DNA of 64,000 nt. It comes from Iris pallida (Eukaryota; Streptophyta; Magnoliopsida; Asparagales; Iridaceae). Made by a program: the position numbers and the translations under genes. The DNA lies in NCBI GenBank assembly GCA_029216955.1, contig JANAVB010023997.1:1328524-1392523 (forward strand). The letters run 5' to 3'. Positions 12,346 through 22,919 of the stretch are shown piece by piece. A model generated the notes under the pieces. It had not been told where the DNA came from. It ran no database searches and saw only the letters and a list, made by a program, of their open reading frames with translations. The first letter of the stretch is position 1, and each line of letters starts with the position of its first letter.

Positions 12346-13104
12346 CTACAACAAAATAAAAAGCCTCTCTAAAAAGGCACAAAATAAGAAAGCAAAAGTC
12401 AAAACTACTGGATAAGATGGTCGACACACAAGATCACCGACCCGACGTTTCAGGAAGGCAATTTTTGGCCCGACAAACTCTTTAGCTCGACGTTTTGCTT
12501 CTTGACGTTTCGCTGCCTCGTCTTCAAATTGAGACATGTTCCAACAAGCATTCTCCAGCTCTGTCCTACAGGTGCTCAGACTTTCAGCAGCTTGGGCCAA
12601 TGCCTCAAACTGACAATGAAGATACGTCTGCTCATTTGCTGCCCTCTCCATTTTGCCTTCTACAGTGGCCAATTTTTCTTTCAGAAGTCGAATCTACTTT
12701 CGGTAGTCTTTATAGCGTTATGTCCAGGTTTCTTGGAGATAGGCTTAGACTTCTTCGGCAGTAACCAGCTCCTTCACCTTCATCTCGACCTCGGTCGCCT
12801 CACGCGCAAGAGCATCCCTCAACAGATATTGGAATAGCTCAGCGGTTAGATTTCCCAACTCCTCCTCCACCAAGGGTGAGAGATCACGCTCGAGGCCTTG
12901 AAGCTCTATAAGATGAGTCTCCAACTCCGCCACTAAAGCTTCCAAAGCATCGACTGTTGCCTCGTACCTGGGATGACCCCGTAATGATGCCAGTTAGAGC
13001 GCTACCAAGGCTCGAGCTAGTACAAAAGTTCGACCATGCTTCAAGACACTGGCAATACCTCATCTCAAAGCAGTATAAATGGTCTCGACAATCAGTCTGA
13101 CGTA
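12346..13104 (-). pseudogene. Tat 1 antisense ORF, C-terminal (coiled-coil) half
   Basis: Read on the - strand, one frame runs from 13104 to 12346 with few stops. Landmarks are YVRLIVETIYTAL, then ALEALVAELETHLIELQGLE and ATEVEMKVKELVTAEEV. After a short gap follow EGKMERAANEQTYLHC, AESLSTCRTELENACW and DEAAKRQEAKRRAKE. The composition (Glu, Lys, Ala, Leu with heptad spacing) indicates a long coiled coil. The N-terminal half is at 34253-36833; Copia 1 lies between. After removing Copia 1 and one copy of the 5-base target site the frame joins directly at the break. Function unknown. Confidence 0.7.
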
Positions 13105-13109
13105 GTAGT

Positions 13110-14016
13110 TGTCGGCCCATTGGTTAATGATTACACCTGATTTTGATATTCAATATCAACTTTGGTCGATATGCAAAATATACAGACTGCTACAAATTTT
13201 GCAAGTTTCAAAGAAGAAGAATGTCTACTGCATCTACATCCTACTACTTCAAAGTACAGACATCGCATCTTCATCAAGAATCAATCGCACTAGAATCAAG
13301 TTCAAAACTTTTATATTTTTAACTTTATTAAGTCTAGAAAATATTTGTGAGGTTGATCAGGATTGGTATTGGCTTAGGTTTCTATCAGTCCACTATCTAA
13401 ATAAGCCTATCTATCTAAATCCCAAAAAGTGCATGCAAGTTTGGCCCATTCATTACAGTTCTGACCCAACAGAACTCGGACAGAACTTAGCCCGAGTTTG
13501 GCTAGGTCAAATTCAAAATTCAATTTCACCAAATCTGCCTACAATGTTCGAATGCGAGATTCATGCATCCGAACTCAGCCCGAATTCGGTCATCAAAAAT
13601 ACTATAAATAAAGGAGAATTCTTACCATTTCAAATCACTCATTAATTCTCTTCTCTATCTATTCTTAAATGTTTTCTACGATCAATACTTTCAAATCAAG
13701 CCTATATCGCCCTTAGCCAAAGCCAGTACAGTTCTGTTCGACTAGAGTTTTGGTACTAAAAAGTTGTATCAGAGGTGTCATTTAGAAAATGTTTCAGTTT
13801 TTTAAATCAAGTTGTGGAGTTGGTCGTGCGCTTGTCACCAAGCACGGTGTTGTAAGAGACTACAAGCTCTCATTTAGTGTTTGTCATAGTGGATTAACAT
13901 CGAACAAGAGTACTCGAGACTGGAGGAGTCCTCTCAGAGGAAGACCAGTATACTTCGCTGTATGACTGAGTTTGATTCTTTGGTCTCTTACTTTATCGCA
14001 TTTTATTTACTGCCAT
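13110..14016 (+). repeat. Copia 1 5' LTR, part 1 of 3
   Basis: Aligns with 33189-34130 of the 3' LTR. It begins TGTCGGCCCATTGG and contains a TATA box TATAAATA at 13603-13610, then a leader. Several CCGAGTT and GAACTCGG half-sites lie upstream of the TATA box near 13470-13590. The segment ends at TGCCAT, where the CACTA element begins. Confidence 0.85.
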
Positions 14017-14032
14017 CACTACAACAGATATG

Positions 14033-14560
14033 GGAAACGATAGCGTGCTCAGAACGCTGTAGAATGCCTATTATAGCGTATTATGTCCGCTATAAATGCT
14101 CCCGCTATAATTGCCCCATGTACAAGAACGCTATAAAGTTATAGCGTTCATGAACGCTATTGATGGATTATAGCGTTCCATGGCGCTGTAGACAGATCAT
14201 AGCATTTAAGAACGCTATACCAGCGTTATAGCATTTAAGAACGCTATGGGAGAGTAATAGCATTCATGAACGCTATTGAGTTACTATAGCGTCCATGAAT
14301 GCTATAGACTTGTTATAGCAGTGACAAATGCTATAGAGTTTACATAGCATTTACAAACGCTACAGTTTCTTAATAACGTTTGTTAACGCTATAAGTTATT
14401 TATGGCGTTCGTGGACGCTGTTGATATTTAATTGCGTTCATGTATGTTATTATTTGTTAATAGCTTTTCGATGCAAATTAGTTTTTATAGCGTTTCTTTC
14501 GCGCTATTATATGTGCACCAATAGCATGTCAGAATGCTATTGCAGAATGCATTAGTGTAA
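14033..14560. repeat. CACTA left subterminal repeat array
   Basis: About fifteen degenerate copies of ATAGCGTTCATGAACGCTAT or its halves, roughly every 20-35 bases. Each unit is itself nearly palindromic. In CACTA elements such arrays bind the element-encoded TNPA-type protein (established knowledge). Binding here is inferred. Confidence 0.85.
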
Positions 14561-15294
14561 AGAAACAATTCACATCAGATTTGTATTATAGCACATCAAA
14601 ATAGCATTGCAGATATACAGAATGCCACAGATATCTATTGCATATATACACAGAATGCAGGTATTAAAAAATATAAATGCTTCTCGACGAATCAATCACA
14701 GAATAAATTCCGAACATAAGTAAATTCATTAATTTCACTGTCAAGAACATTCAAAATCTTTCATAATTTCTCCAAAATTATACATTAATAGTGTAGTCAG
14801 CGTTTAATTGTTTCCATACATATATCCAAAATATTGCATATCCAAAATTTAGCTTGAACCCTTCGAGCCTATCCACAACCAAAGCTCCTCAGAAATCCTC
14901 TTCATCCAACCTACACAAATATAGGGTGGAAACATTAGTGTTCGTGGTTAATAAACAAGCAGTTGAATTTATGAGTTAGCTATCAATAGAAAACTGCCTA
15001 AAATTCTATGAGTTATAATCAACCAAACAACTGGAATCCATTGTCAGTTGAATTTATCAGTGATCCATTCATATCCACACATACTTAGCAAGTCCACAAC
15101 TTGTTCTGTCCTAGTTATTGCCATCCTCTTATTCTCTGTCTTTATCAAGATGGTTTCTTTACATTAGACGATGGAGCTATGAGTAAACTTCAATTTTCCA
15201 CATGCATTAATAAAATGTGTTATGCACCGGAAATAATTACCCATATATAAAAAGAAATAAGTGATGCCACATATTATTTGAAAAATACACATAC

Positions 15295-15718
15295 CTGTTA
15301 ATCGTCCGTTGATGAAAACATGCGAAGAATGGCCAACTGATAACACGGTAAGATCAGGATACTATCCATTCTTCAAAAATTGTTCCTCTTGGCCTACGTC
15401 GACACTTGAAAGTGGAGGAAGTCATAAGTGAATTTTCTTTGAGTGACAGATTTAATTTAAATAATCCTGGACAATAAAATATCTACTCACTATGTTGTGT
15501 ACCACAGAGAATCTGTTGTATCCCTTGTCACATTTACTTACTCTATTAATTCATAGGTTGTGAATGAGTCATCATTGTATGACACCCAAGAAAATTTTCC
15601 AACCAGTTTCATTTTCATCTGCGTAGTTTGAACTCCCACCTGTTGACTGTACTATCCATATGTTGTGTACCACAGAGAATCTGTAGTATCCCGTGTCACA
15701 TTTACTTGCTCTATCAAT
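15295..15718 (-). pseudogene. BGAL: Captured beta-galactosidase (GH35) gene fragment
   Basis: On the - strand two exons are visible. The first (about 15639-15491) reads VGVQTTQMKM, then FSWVSYNDDSFTTYELIE, a stop, VNVTRDTTDSLWYTT. The second (15404-15295) reads VDVGQ, FLKNG, a stop, YPDLTVLSVGHSSHVFINGRL. Both match the region of plant beta-galactosidases before and within the C-terminal jelly-roll (LTVxSAGHALHVFINGQLxG). The 86-base intron between them has GTGAGT and CAAG boundaries and keeps the reading phase. The part VNVTRDTTDSLWYTT occurs again upstream (15718-15659), a local duplication. The exon ends at a GTATGT donor. Two stops fit CAA/CAG to TAA/TAG. The enzyme would trim galactose from cell-wall glycans; this piece has no catalytic domain. 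Confidence 0.88.
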
Positions 15719-16573
15719 CAAATTACGCTTTCATAAAACCTTTTTTTATAGTTTTTTTTGGCAACTTGGAGAAATAAGATGACAGAATCATGAGTTTAAA
15801 CTAAGCTATTCCAAAAGTAGAAAAGATTATGGAATCATTATAGTGAGGTAATATCATTATAGCGAGGTAACATCGGTGTGATTAATGGTGAGAACAAATA
15901 ACCAACAACCTGTAAAATACTCACTGTCAAATCAGGTCTTAACAAGAACAAGTATAAGGTGATCTTTTGCGACTAGCGTAACCTGGAATTAGTAAATGCT
16001 AGTAGCAAGAATTCACCAATTTAAGTCCTCCTTAATATAAATGATAGTCCCTTCTCATGTATGTGTGCTATAGAAGTGAGTTGCCTAATAAACAACAGAT
16101 AAATTAAAGGTCAATTTCCCTAAAATATACATATAATGAAATAAATATGGGCAAACAAAAGAAGAAATCAACTGGTTGTAACTATACACCTAGCAAATCG
16201 GGAATATAGATGCAACAAGACCTAGATTTAGAAAAGCTGATAGTATTGTGTACCTCCAATATGCAACCACCCAGATGATTGGTAAAAACAAGTGATGCAC
16301 AACATATATTTCATCAAAACATGATAAGAGCAAGAAAATACACAATTAAAAATCTACCAGAACAGGTAGACAAAAAATTGGTGTGATATCACCATATCAG
16401 TAGCAGTGTGTTGATATCATGACATGCCGTAGTCATATCCACACAACATAAGATAGATGGGTATATATTATAAGGATTGCAAAAAGTAGGGAGACTAAAA
16501 ATAAACTACTGGAACCTCCTCTTGACTACACATGCTACAATTAGTGTGTTAGGTTATGTTGAGGCAGGTATAA

Positions 16574-16664
16574 AGTGGCAACAAGAAACACAAACTCACA
16601 TCCTTGGATAGTTGTCTTGAACTTCTCTGCATCGTGGATGTCAGACTCAAAGAACACTAGCCTG
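16574..16664 (-). pseudogene. Captured DFR/ANR-like reductase exon fragment
   Basis: After a TTTGAATCAG acceptor the - strand reads RLVFFESDIHDAEKF, then IQGCEFVFLVAT. This is the Rossmann-fold segment of plant dihydroflavonol reductase, anthocyanidin reductase and cinnamoyl-CoA reductase-like proteins, where text like ADIxDPxxFxxAIQGCEFVFHVATP is typical. After VAT the similarity stops. The exact member of the family cannot be told from 30 residues. No other exon of this gene is recognised. It lies in the same orientation as the other captured pieces. Confidence 0.72.
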
Positions 16665-17715
16665 CTGATTCAAATTAAAAAAGAAAAATAAAATTAAAGA
16701 CCAAAAATGAATATGATTGACACAAAAATATGTCAAAGTAGTGCCTTCATAGTGAACTAGATAAATGAGGCAAGAAAATATGTTCAACTACAAGCATAAA
16801 ATCCAAGCATATAGACAATTAAAAAGAAAGTAAAAGAAATTGTTGTTCCGTATATAATATGAATTTAGACAAATAAACCAGGAAGTCAATGAAATAGATG
16901 AAAAATAGAACAACAACATTTCGTTTATGACAACCAACCTAACACCCCAAAAAATATAATTAAACTTAGCATCGTTGGTCACTTATATGCCATATAGAGT
17001 ACATATTTCCTTACCAATGTTCAAATACTAAACTAATTCAGAGCTTTAGTATATCCAATACATGCCTTCTAGCACGACATCTACATGACACTGCTTTTGG
17101 ACTGCATGCTTCCTAGGAACCCCAAATATATAGAATCTATCAACTACTTTGTGACAGACTTCTGTTTAAGTACATGATTTTTACCAAACATATACACCAT
17201 GATTCCCAAATGTGCTCTACAAAACTTAAAACAAGCTCTAATACAAATTATTCTAATCTACAGAAGCACGAACCATCAAAAATTCTGAGCTGTCATGTCG
17301 AATATGAATTGGACATACCACAGACACTCCAAAATAGATTAGGACACACTAAAATAGGTGTTGTGTTTGTGTTTCCATGTCCTTTCTTTGTTATGTATAA
17401 CACAAATAAGATGCTCCTACAAGATGTAAATAAAGAGAAACAATCAACATATCGGAATAAAAATACATAGAATTTCATGATAAAAAGGAAAAAAGAGAGC
17501 AAACTATAGAGGCATTACCTCAAACATATTATACCAGAAAACCAACGAACCAACAAGCTATTATAATATCAGCGTCAGTGACGCATCATTAGGGAAGAAT
17601 AGAGATCAAAAGAAGAGAGGCTTTTTGTCCTTTGGGATCCTCGAAGAATGCATCGGAAGTGACAAACTTCTCGATCCTGGAGACAAAAAATTATAAAAAA
17701 GAGATGAATGGTTAC

Positions 17716-17850
17716 AGCTTATTGCAGAGGTCAGGAGTGTCCTTCCAGGTTCCGATGGTGTTGACAAGCCTATGGGAGGTGGAGACGGCGGTGTTGACCT
17801 GGAAGATGCCAGAACCCGATGCCTGAGTCGGGTTCAGCACGTTCATCTCC
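17716..17850 (-). pseudogene. SYP2-like: Captured SYP2-type syntaxin (Qa-SNARE) exon
   Basis: The - strand reads NPTQASGSGIFQVNTAVS, then HRLVNTIGTWKDTPDLCNKL. Plant SYP21/SYP22 (PEP12/VAM3) syntaxins have the closely similar GIFQINTAVSTFQRLVNTLGTPKDTPxLRxKL at the start of the Habc domain. The similarity ends at a GTAACC sequence, where the real gene has an exon border nearby. The full protein is a SNARE of prevacuolar and vacuolar membranes; only the N-terminal piece without SNARE motif is here. Substitutions at conserved sites (W for P, C for R) suggest decay. Confidence 0.85.
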
Positions 17851-18428
17851 CGGCCCGCAACACAAAACAACACAAAACAAGTTAGGAGTTTTTTCAATGA
17901 AAAAGCAACACAAAACAGGACAAAAACAAAACAAAAAAATAAAGAATATCAATTTCCACAAGTAGGCTGAAATAGAAATTTGAACATTAACATGACCTTA
18001 CTACAAAACCTGGAAACAAATTAAGTGCATATAAATTAAAAAAAAATTCAGTGACATTTTGGAAATGGACAAAACCTAATTCGAAAAGGAATTCAACTGA
18101 TTTGTTTTCTACTGCATTTACTACTAGAAGGATGATGATTTTACTATATTTTCCTAAGAATAATGTAATACACTCGAGAACAGATTCAGAATTGCTTGTA
18201 GGCACACAAATGTTCCAGAATAGACTACATAGTTGCATTAGTAATAGTAGCGAAGAAATGCTAAGGACAAGTCGATGTTAATGAACCTCAATTAAATTAT
18301 AGAGGATTTGAGCACTTCGTGATAACTGTAATGATAAAGATTGTTTTAGCTAAATAGTAAGCTACATCGTCTTCAAATACGACAAAACTGTGACTAGGTC
18401 AAGTACTCAACAGTGAAAAGGAAAGACC

Positions 18429-18513
18429 CTACATGGCATTCATTGTTTAATCCCTTCTCGTCGAGAATACCCATTGGCATGAAAGGCTGGACAAAAGAGT
18501 GGACGTATTGCAT
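18429..18513 (-). pseudogene. Coding-like segment, unidentified, possible further captured exon
   Basis: On the - strand 28 codons read MQYVHSFVQPFMPMGI followed by LDEKGLNNECHV, unlike the AT-rich, stop-dense surroundings. It has the same orientation as the captured exons. I do not recognise the family. Confidence 0.3.
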
Positions 18514-19229
18514 ATCTTTCCTCTTATCATATATAGAGGGCTACAAATATCTGTGTTAACTAGTTCCCAATTGGCATGCACGAATAGACATCACACTTCC
18601 TATATTCAGACTCGTGCATTTTTTTTTCTTCCAACCAATATTTGATTTGTTATTGGTTACTTCATTGTCTCGCTTTAACCACCCAAAAGACCACAAACTA
18701 TAATAGGATCTCTAGAAGAGTAATTACCACCATATGTTTCATGCAAACTTAGAACTTGACTTGCCAACAGGTTATTACATTTAGTGCTTAAAACTCGAGA
18801 ATTATCTTATAGTACAAGGAACAATCATTGTTATGAACGTGATATCAACTAGTCAACATAAAAAATATATATAAAAAAAGGCTCTCTATCACCCTGGCAT
18901 GCGTCTTGTAGACACATTGGTGTTTTTTATGTCGATCCAGAACAGAAAAATGCAAATGACACCAATGAAACAACATGATTAGGTGCCAGTAGCCCTCACT
19001 GGATTTCAATGACTGCAATTGTCTTTCTTTTTTGTTATTTTAGGCACTAACTAGGTAATGATGATAATGAAAAATATGAGCATGTTTTTTGCAATAAATG
19101 GCAGCATGTATCAAGTACTAAGATCACGTGTTTTGGGTTTATTCAGAATGCATATACAAAACATTTACGGCCATTGAAAGAATAATATGACATAGAAGAA
19201 AACTAACACTTAGAAGCAATGAAACTTGC

Positions 19230-19345
19230 CTGAGATATGGGAGAGCCGTTTTTATCAATGATGGATTACAGGAAACAAAGTTATTCCATTCAGACGTATC
19301 TATCCTCCCATCCTGGTCCACATCGGCATCCATGAATGTATGCCC
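19230..19345 (-). pseudogene. CBL-like: Captured calcineurin-B-like (CBL) EF-hand exon
   Basis: The - strand reads HTFMDADVDQDGRIDTSEW, then NNFVSCNPSLIKTALPYL. This is the fourth EF-hand of plant CBL calcium sensors, with the loop D-V-D-Q-D-G-R-I-D-T-S-E complete (positions 1, 3, 5 and 12 acidic). The downstream text NPSLIK..LPYL is diagnostic for CBL proteins, where TLPYLKDITTTFPSFVF usually follows. The exon ends CTCAG followed by GCAAGT, which looks like a GC-type splice donor. CBLs pair with CIPK kinases at membranes; one exon alone cannot do this. Only this exon is recognised. Confidence 0.85.
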
Positions 19346-19724
19346 AAGACAAATATGATTATTAAAAAACAGTTGGGAACATAAACAAAATTCTGCAAAA
19401 CTGATGTTTTCGAACCTAAAGAGGTTTCATCAATAGAATCCTACCTAACATAAATAAAATTCTGCAAAACTGCATACAGGTTGATAAAAACTTTTATGAC
19501 CTAACAAATGCAAAAACACTAAAGGAATAGGATGGGTCTTGCCGGCTATAAACATTAATATATACTAGTGTTAATTTGATTCAAGGACAATAGTTTAGAA
19601 CAAAGTGGAAAATTGGTGCGCAGTACATAGGATTCTAACAAACAATTGGCAGATCCACATAATAAAGAAGGCTAGAAAATATCTTTAAACAATATTAAAT
19701 TAGGAGATTGATCAGGAAAATATA

Positions 19725-20215
19725 CTAGAAAACAATAAGACGATTCTCGAGAGAAGGAATGATCAATAAACAAATTTTAGCTTCTCCCCAGAGCGACCGA
19801 CAAGGTCCTTCAAGAGGCCACACCACCTCCCCTTCTATGCCCGACTTCGTCCAGCATTTTGTCAAACACCACGGCTTCAAGAAGACGGTGAGCGAGAGTG
19901 CGTCATTGGTGAAGGATATCGTATCCGATGAGAGCTTCAAAGGATGCAGCGACGAAACAGGAACTGGGCTCCGATTTGGGAAAGATGCGACGGTAAGGGG
20001 CTCAAGAAGGAAGGGACGATGTTGGTGGAGATGGCCACCGCAGTCGCCGCCCACCGAAAATGTACTTGCGTCCGCCAACATCGCAAATTATCTCGTCCGG
20101 ATCTTCGAGAGGGTTCCACGGAGGTTCTAGCGGGAGGGGGAAAGGTTTTTGAGAGAAGAAGTTTTGAGAGAATAAGAAGAAAAAAGATAAAATGTGTGGA
20201 AGAAAAGTTGTGAGA
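19725..20215 (-). other. GC-rich block in CACTA with 118-codon ORF, candidate first exon
   Basis: The stretch is clearly more GC-rich than the rest of the element. On the - strand a pyrimidine-rich leader (20215-20110) precedes the first ATG at 20081 of a 118-codon ORF starting MLADASTFSVGGDCGGHLH. The + strand is also open here. I do not recognise the protein. Its place upstream of all captured exons on the - strand makes it a candidate start of a chimeric transcript. Confidence 0.35.
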
Positions 20216-20275
20216 AAAAGGTTTCCAGCGAGAGGGGCGCAGATTTTGTAAATAATTGAAGTCAAAATTTTTTTA

Positions 20276-20711
20276 GGGTCTGCTTGGCAATTATCGGGGT
20301 AGCGGTTATGAGGTGTTTTTAGAGTACCGGTTATGAGCGGTTATGAGGGGTCCGGTTTTGGATGGTTTTTAAGTAGCGGCTTTTAAACCAGTCCAATCCA
20401 TGCTTGGTAATTCACTAACGAGCGGTTCTGAAAGTTTTTTTACACGAATAAATTAAATAGGGAAGGGTATCGGTAGTTATAATTATATCTATTTTTGTGA
20501 GGATATAAATGGAATAAAAAAATAGAGCCGCTCAAAACCCGCCGATTTGGGATGTTTACAAAGCCACCCAAAAATACATTACACCGGTTTTGGGGAGTTT
20601 TTGAGCCGACGAAAACCAGTGCCTCAAAAAAATTAACAAGCAGGGGTTTTCATAAACGGTCGGTTCAAAAACACCCCAAAACCCGTGAAAACACCATTAC
20701 CAAGCAGACCC
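20276..20711. mobile_element. Tourist-like (PIF/Harbinger) MITE inside CACTA
   Basis: Termini GGGTCTGCTTGGCAAT and ATTACCAAGCAGACCC are inverted repeats, flanked on both sides by TTA. A 3-base TTA duplication and GGGxCTGxTTGG ends are typical of PIF/Harbinger MITEs. Length 436 bp, no coding sequence. The interior is also partly inverted (GGTTTTGG / CCAAAACC text). Confidence 0.82.
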
Positions 20712-21111
20712 TTAGTGAAGGAAGGGAAACAAACTTTTCAACCAAAATTTAATGCTAAACAATAGTTTAATCTGTCGAATACGAACCTAGTATTTTGGTG
20801 AAATAGGTTTTGATATTAAACAACGGTTTCAATCCGTTAGAAATGAAATGACAGTTTTAGTACATCATTTGGTGTAGTGATGAGGAGTTTAAGGGTTGGG
20901 GGAGAATACATTAAGATTTTTTCAAACATAAGACAAAATATTTTGCTATGGACGGTACCGATTTAATTTCTAAAAATCCAACGGACGAGATCGTCCGCTA
21001 TCGAGAACGCTATAAATTATACAACAAAACTGAATCGCTCCTATAACTTATTTTTTAATATAAAATAGAAAACTGTGTTGCTTCTCCCATGATTGGAACA
21101 GTAGATAGTTC

Positions 21112-21586
21112 AATTGTGAGCATTCGATTAACTCGGTTAAACGAACCGGATTACCAAATACCGAATTCGACCGAAAATCGAATAACAAAAATTGAAACCA
21201 ACCGAAATATCCCGTACCGAACCAAACCGAACGGAATAAATCTATTCGATTTTTAGTTTATTTGGTTTAACCAATATTTCAGTTTATTTATAATTTTTTT
21301 GTCAATATATATAGTAACTAAATATACAAAGATATATTTCGTATATATATTACTAAAAAAATTTATTCGGTTTACCAGGGAGAGGAATTTTAGATAAAAT
21401 TTCTGAAAGGTTAGTGGAATTAAACCGAAACCGAATCCCAAAATCGAAACCGAAACCGAATAAGAAATTTTAGTATTTTTGAAACCGAAACCGAACCGAA
21501 TTTTTTTCAAACCGAACCGAATCTCTTATTCGGTTAGGTTCGGTTCGGATTTCGGTCCAAAAATCGAATAATGCTTACCCCTAGAC
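21112..21586. mobile_element. hAT-like MITE with CCGAA repeats inside CACTA
   Basis: The left end reads TGTGAGCATTCGATT and the right end AATCGAATAATGCTTACCCC, imperfect inverted repeats. In between AACCGAA and TTCGGTT occur many times and could pair over most of the length. Such GGGGTGAGCATTCGGTT ends are common in plant hAT MITEs. No clear 8-base duplication is seen, so the class is tentative. Confidence 0.5.
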
Positions 21587-21589
21587 ATA

Positions 21590-21935
21590 CGGGCATAGCA
21601 ACGTTCAGAAAAAACTATACATTTAACAGCGTTCATAACACGCTATATAAAGTTCTGTTAACAGCACTACATAATGAACGTTATTGATAATGACATTCTA
21701 ATAGCAGGGAGGCTTCAACGCTATAGATAAACTGCTATTGTATGAACGTTTAATAGCACTTCAATATAAACGCTATGGATGATTATATTATAATAGCAGG
21801 GAGGCTCGAACGCTATATTTAAACTGCTATTGTATTCTATTTTAATAGCACTACAGAATGAACGCTATTGATGATGACATTCTATAGCAGAGAGGCTTGA
21901 ACGCTATAGATAAACTGCTATTGTATGCCCTATTT
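21590..21935. repeat. CACTA right subterminal repeat array
   Basis: Units such as AACGCTATAGATAAACTGCT and AATAGCA..GAACGCTAT recur near 21716, 21808 and 21899, with further half-sites between. They share the AACGCTAT core with the left array. A longer repeat of about 90 bases (GCAGGGAGGC.. or GCAGAGAGGC..) is visible three times. Confidence 0.8.
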
Positions 21936-21944
21936 GTTGTAGTG

Positions 21945-22040
21945 CATTTACCTGCCATAATATATATATATATAGCTGCTCAAATTTTTAATTGATGATT
22001 ATTTCCGCTGCACACGTACATACTCTATTCACTCCCCTCT
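21945..22040 (+). repeat. Copia 1 5' LTR, part 2 of 3
   Basis: CATTTACCTGCCATAATATA continues the LTR exactly where the first part stopped (compare 34129 onward), after the CAT duplication made by CACTA. It stops at CTCCCCTCT, where LTR C begins. Confidence 0.85.
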
Positions 22041-22905
22041 TGTAACTCCTCTTCCCGAATTTTCCAATTTATTTATTTTATTGTTAAAGGTTATTTTTGT
22101 TGACGACTTTGTGCAAGATAGTTATGATTAATTTTTGTATTTCAAAGCTAGTTTAGAACTTTGTTTGAAAGATACCATCTGGTTTTCATAAAATAAATTG
22201 TTCGTGAATTCCAACAAAATAATGTTTAATTTTAGGACTTTTGAAGCATTAACTTCGTAGGCAGTTTTGAGAAAATTACGAATAGACTTTATGAATAAAA
22301 GGAATTTATTAAATATTTTTAAATACAATTTTGATTATTAGATAATCGATTTCTAAACTAATTTAAAAATTGTTTTGATAGAGTATTATTTCAACGTAAT
22401 TATGTTGATCGCTTATTTAATTTTGATTTGAATTAATGCGAATTGAATGGTTGATAATATGGAATAATATTTTAAAATTATTGTAGCAATCATTATAGTA
22501 TTGCGAGTTGATTAAATTGTATATAAATTTTATTTAACTTATGTGAAGATCTACCTATTAGAATTCAATTTAGATTAATAAATACAAATTATTATTTTAA
22601 AATATTATATAACATTTTCTGGAGCTAGATTTAAATTCATGATATTCAAATTATTCGATAATTTAATGTAAATAGTTATGCTTAATGTAAATTGTTATGC
22701 TTAATATAATAGCAAAATTAGCTTATATAACATGAGAAAAGGACTGTTTAGTAAAACCCAAATGACAGGTTTAGTGCAGATAGAAATACTCAAGATTGAT
22801 CCTTAGCCGACTACTCTAAATCTCCTATATTTAAATTCATTTCAAACTCGATTCTGATCTTCTCTAATCCTATCTCTTCTAATCCTCATAGGATTAACAT
22901 CTGTG

Positions 22906-22913
22906 TATAAATA
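22906..22913 (+). promoter_or_regulatory. TATA box of LTR C
   Basis: TATAAATA lies at the change from AT-rich U3 to a GC-rich, pyrimidine-rich leader. LTR B shows the same architecture. It is the likely core promoter of the LTR. Confidence 0.6.
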
Positions 22914-22919
22914 GCATAG

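Larger units (their letters stand above)
14017..21944. mobile_element. CACTA (En/Spm-type) DNA transposon carrying host gene fragments
   Basis: The left end is CACTACAACAGATATGGG and the right end reads GGGC..TTGTTGTAGTG, so the termini CACTACAACA / TGTTGTAGTG are inverted with 10 perfect bases and partial identity beyond. The 3-base flanks are CAT on both sides, and the interrupted copia LTR resumes without loss. Both subterminal zones hold many copies of an inverted TAGCGTT..AACGCTA motif, the usual transposase-binding arrays of CACTA elements. No transposase (TNPD or TNPA) is recognised, so it is non-autonomous. The interior holds pieces of at least four plant genes, all on the - strand, and two MITE-like inserts. 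Confidence 0.93.

Noticed and set aside
13109..13645. 178-codon ORF in the copia 5' LTR (and 149 codons at 33278-33727 in the 3' LTR)
   Set aside because: The ORFs lie in U3 of the LTR, differ in length and frame breaks between copies, and match no protein.
15955..16030. Further reductase exon on the - strand (GYAS.. text after an AATTCCAG acceptor)
   Set aside because: The match to DFR/ANR-like proteins is only a few residues and the order relative to the 16.6-kb exon would be wrong.
17677..17715. Intron joining the syntaxin exon to the next open stretch
   Set aside because: GTAACC and CTCCAG borders fit and the phase would hold, but 39 bases is too short for a plant intron. The following peptide (IEKFVTSDAFFEDPKGQK) is not recognised.
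14017..21944. Autonomous CACTA with its own transposase
   Set aside because: No TNPD- or TNPA-like protein text was found on either strand, and coding-like parts are host gene pieces.
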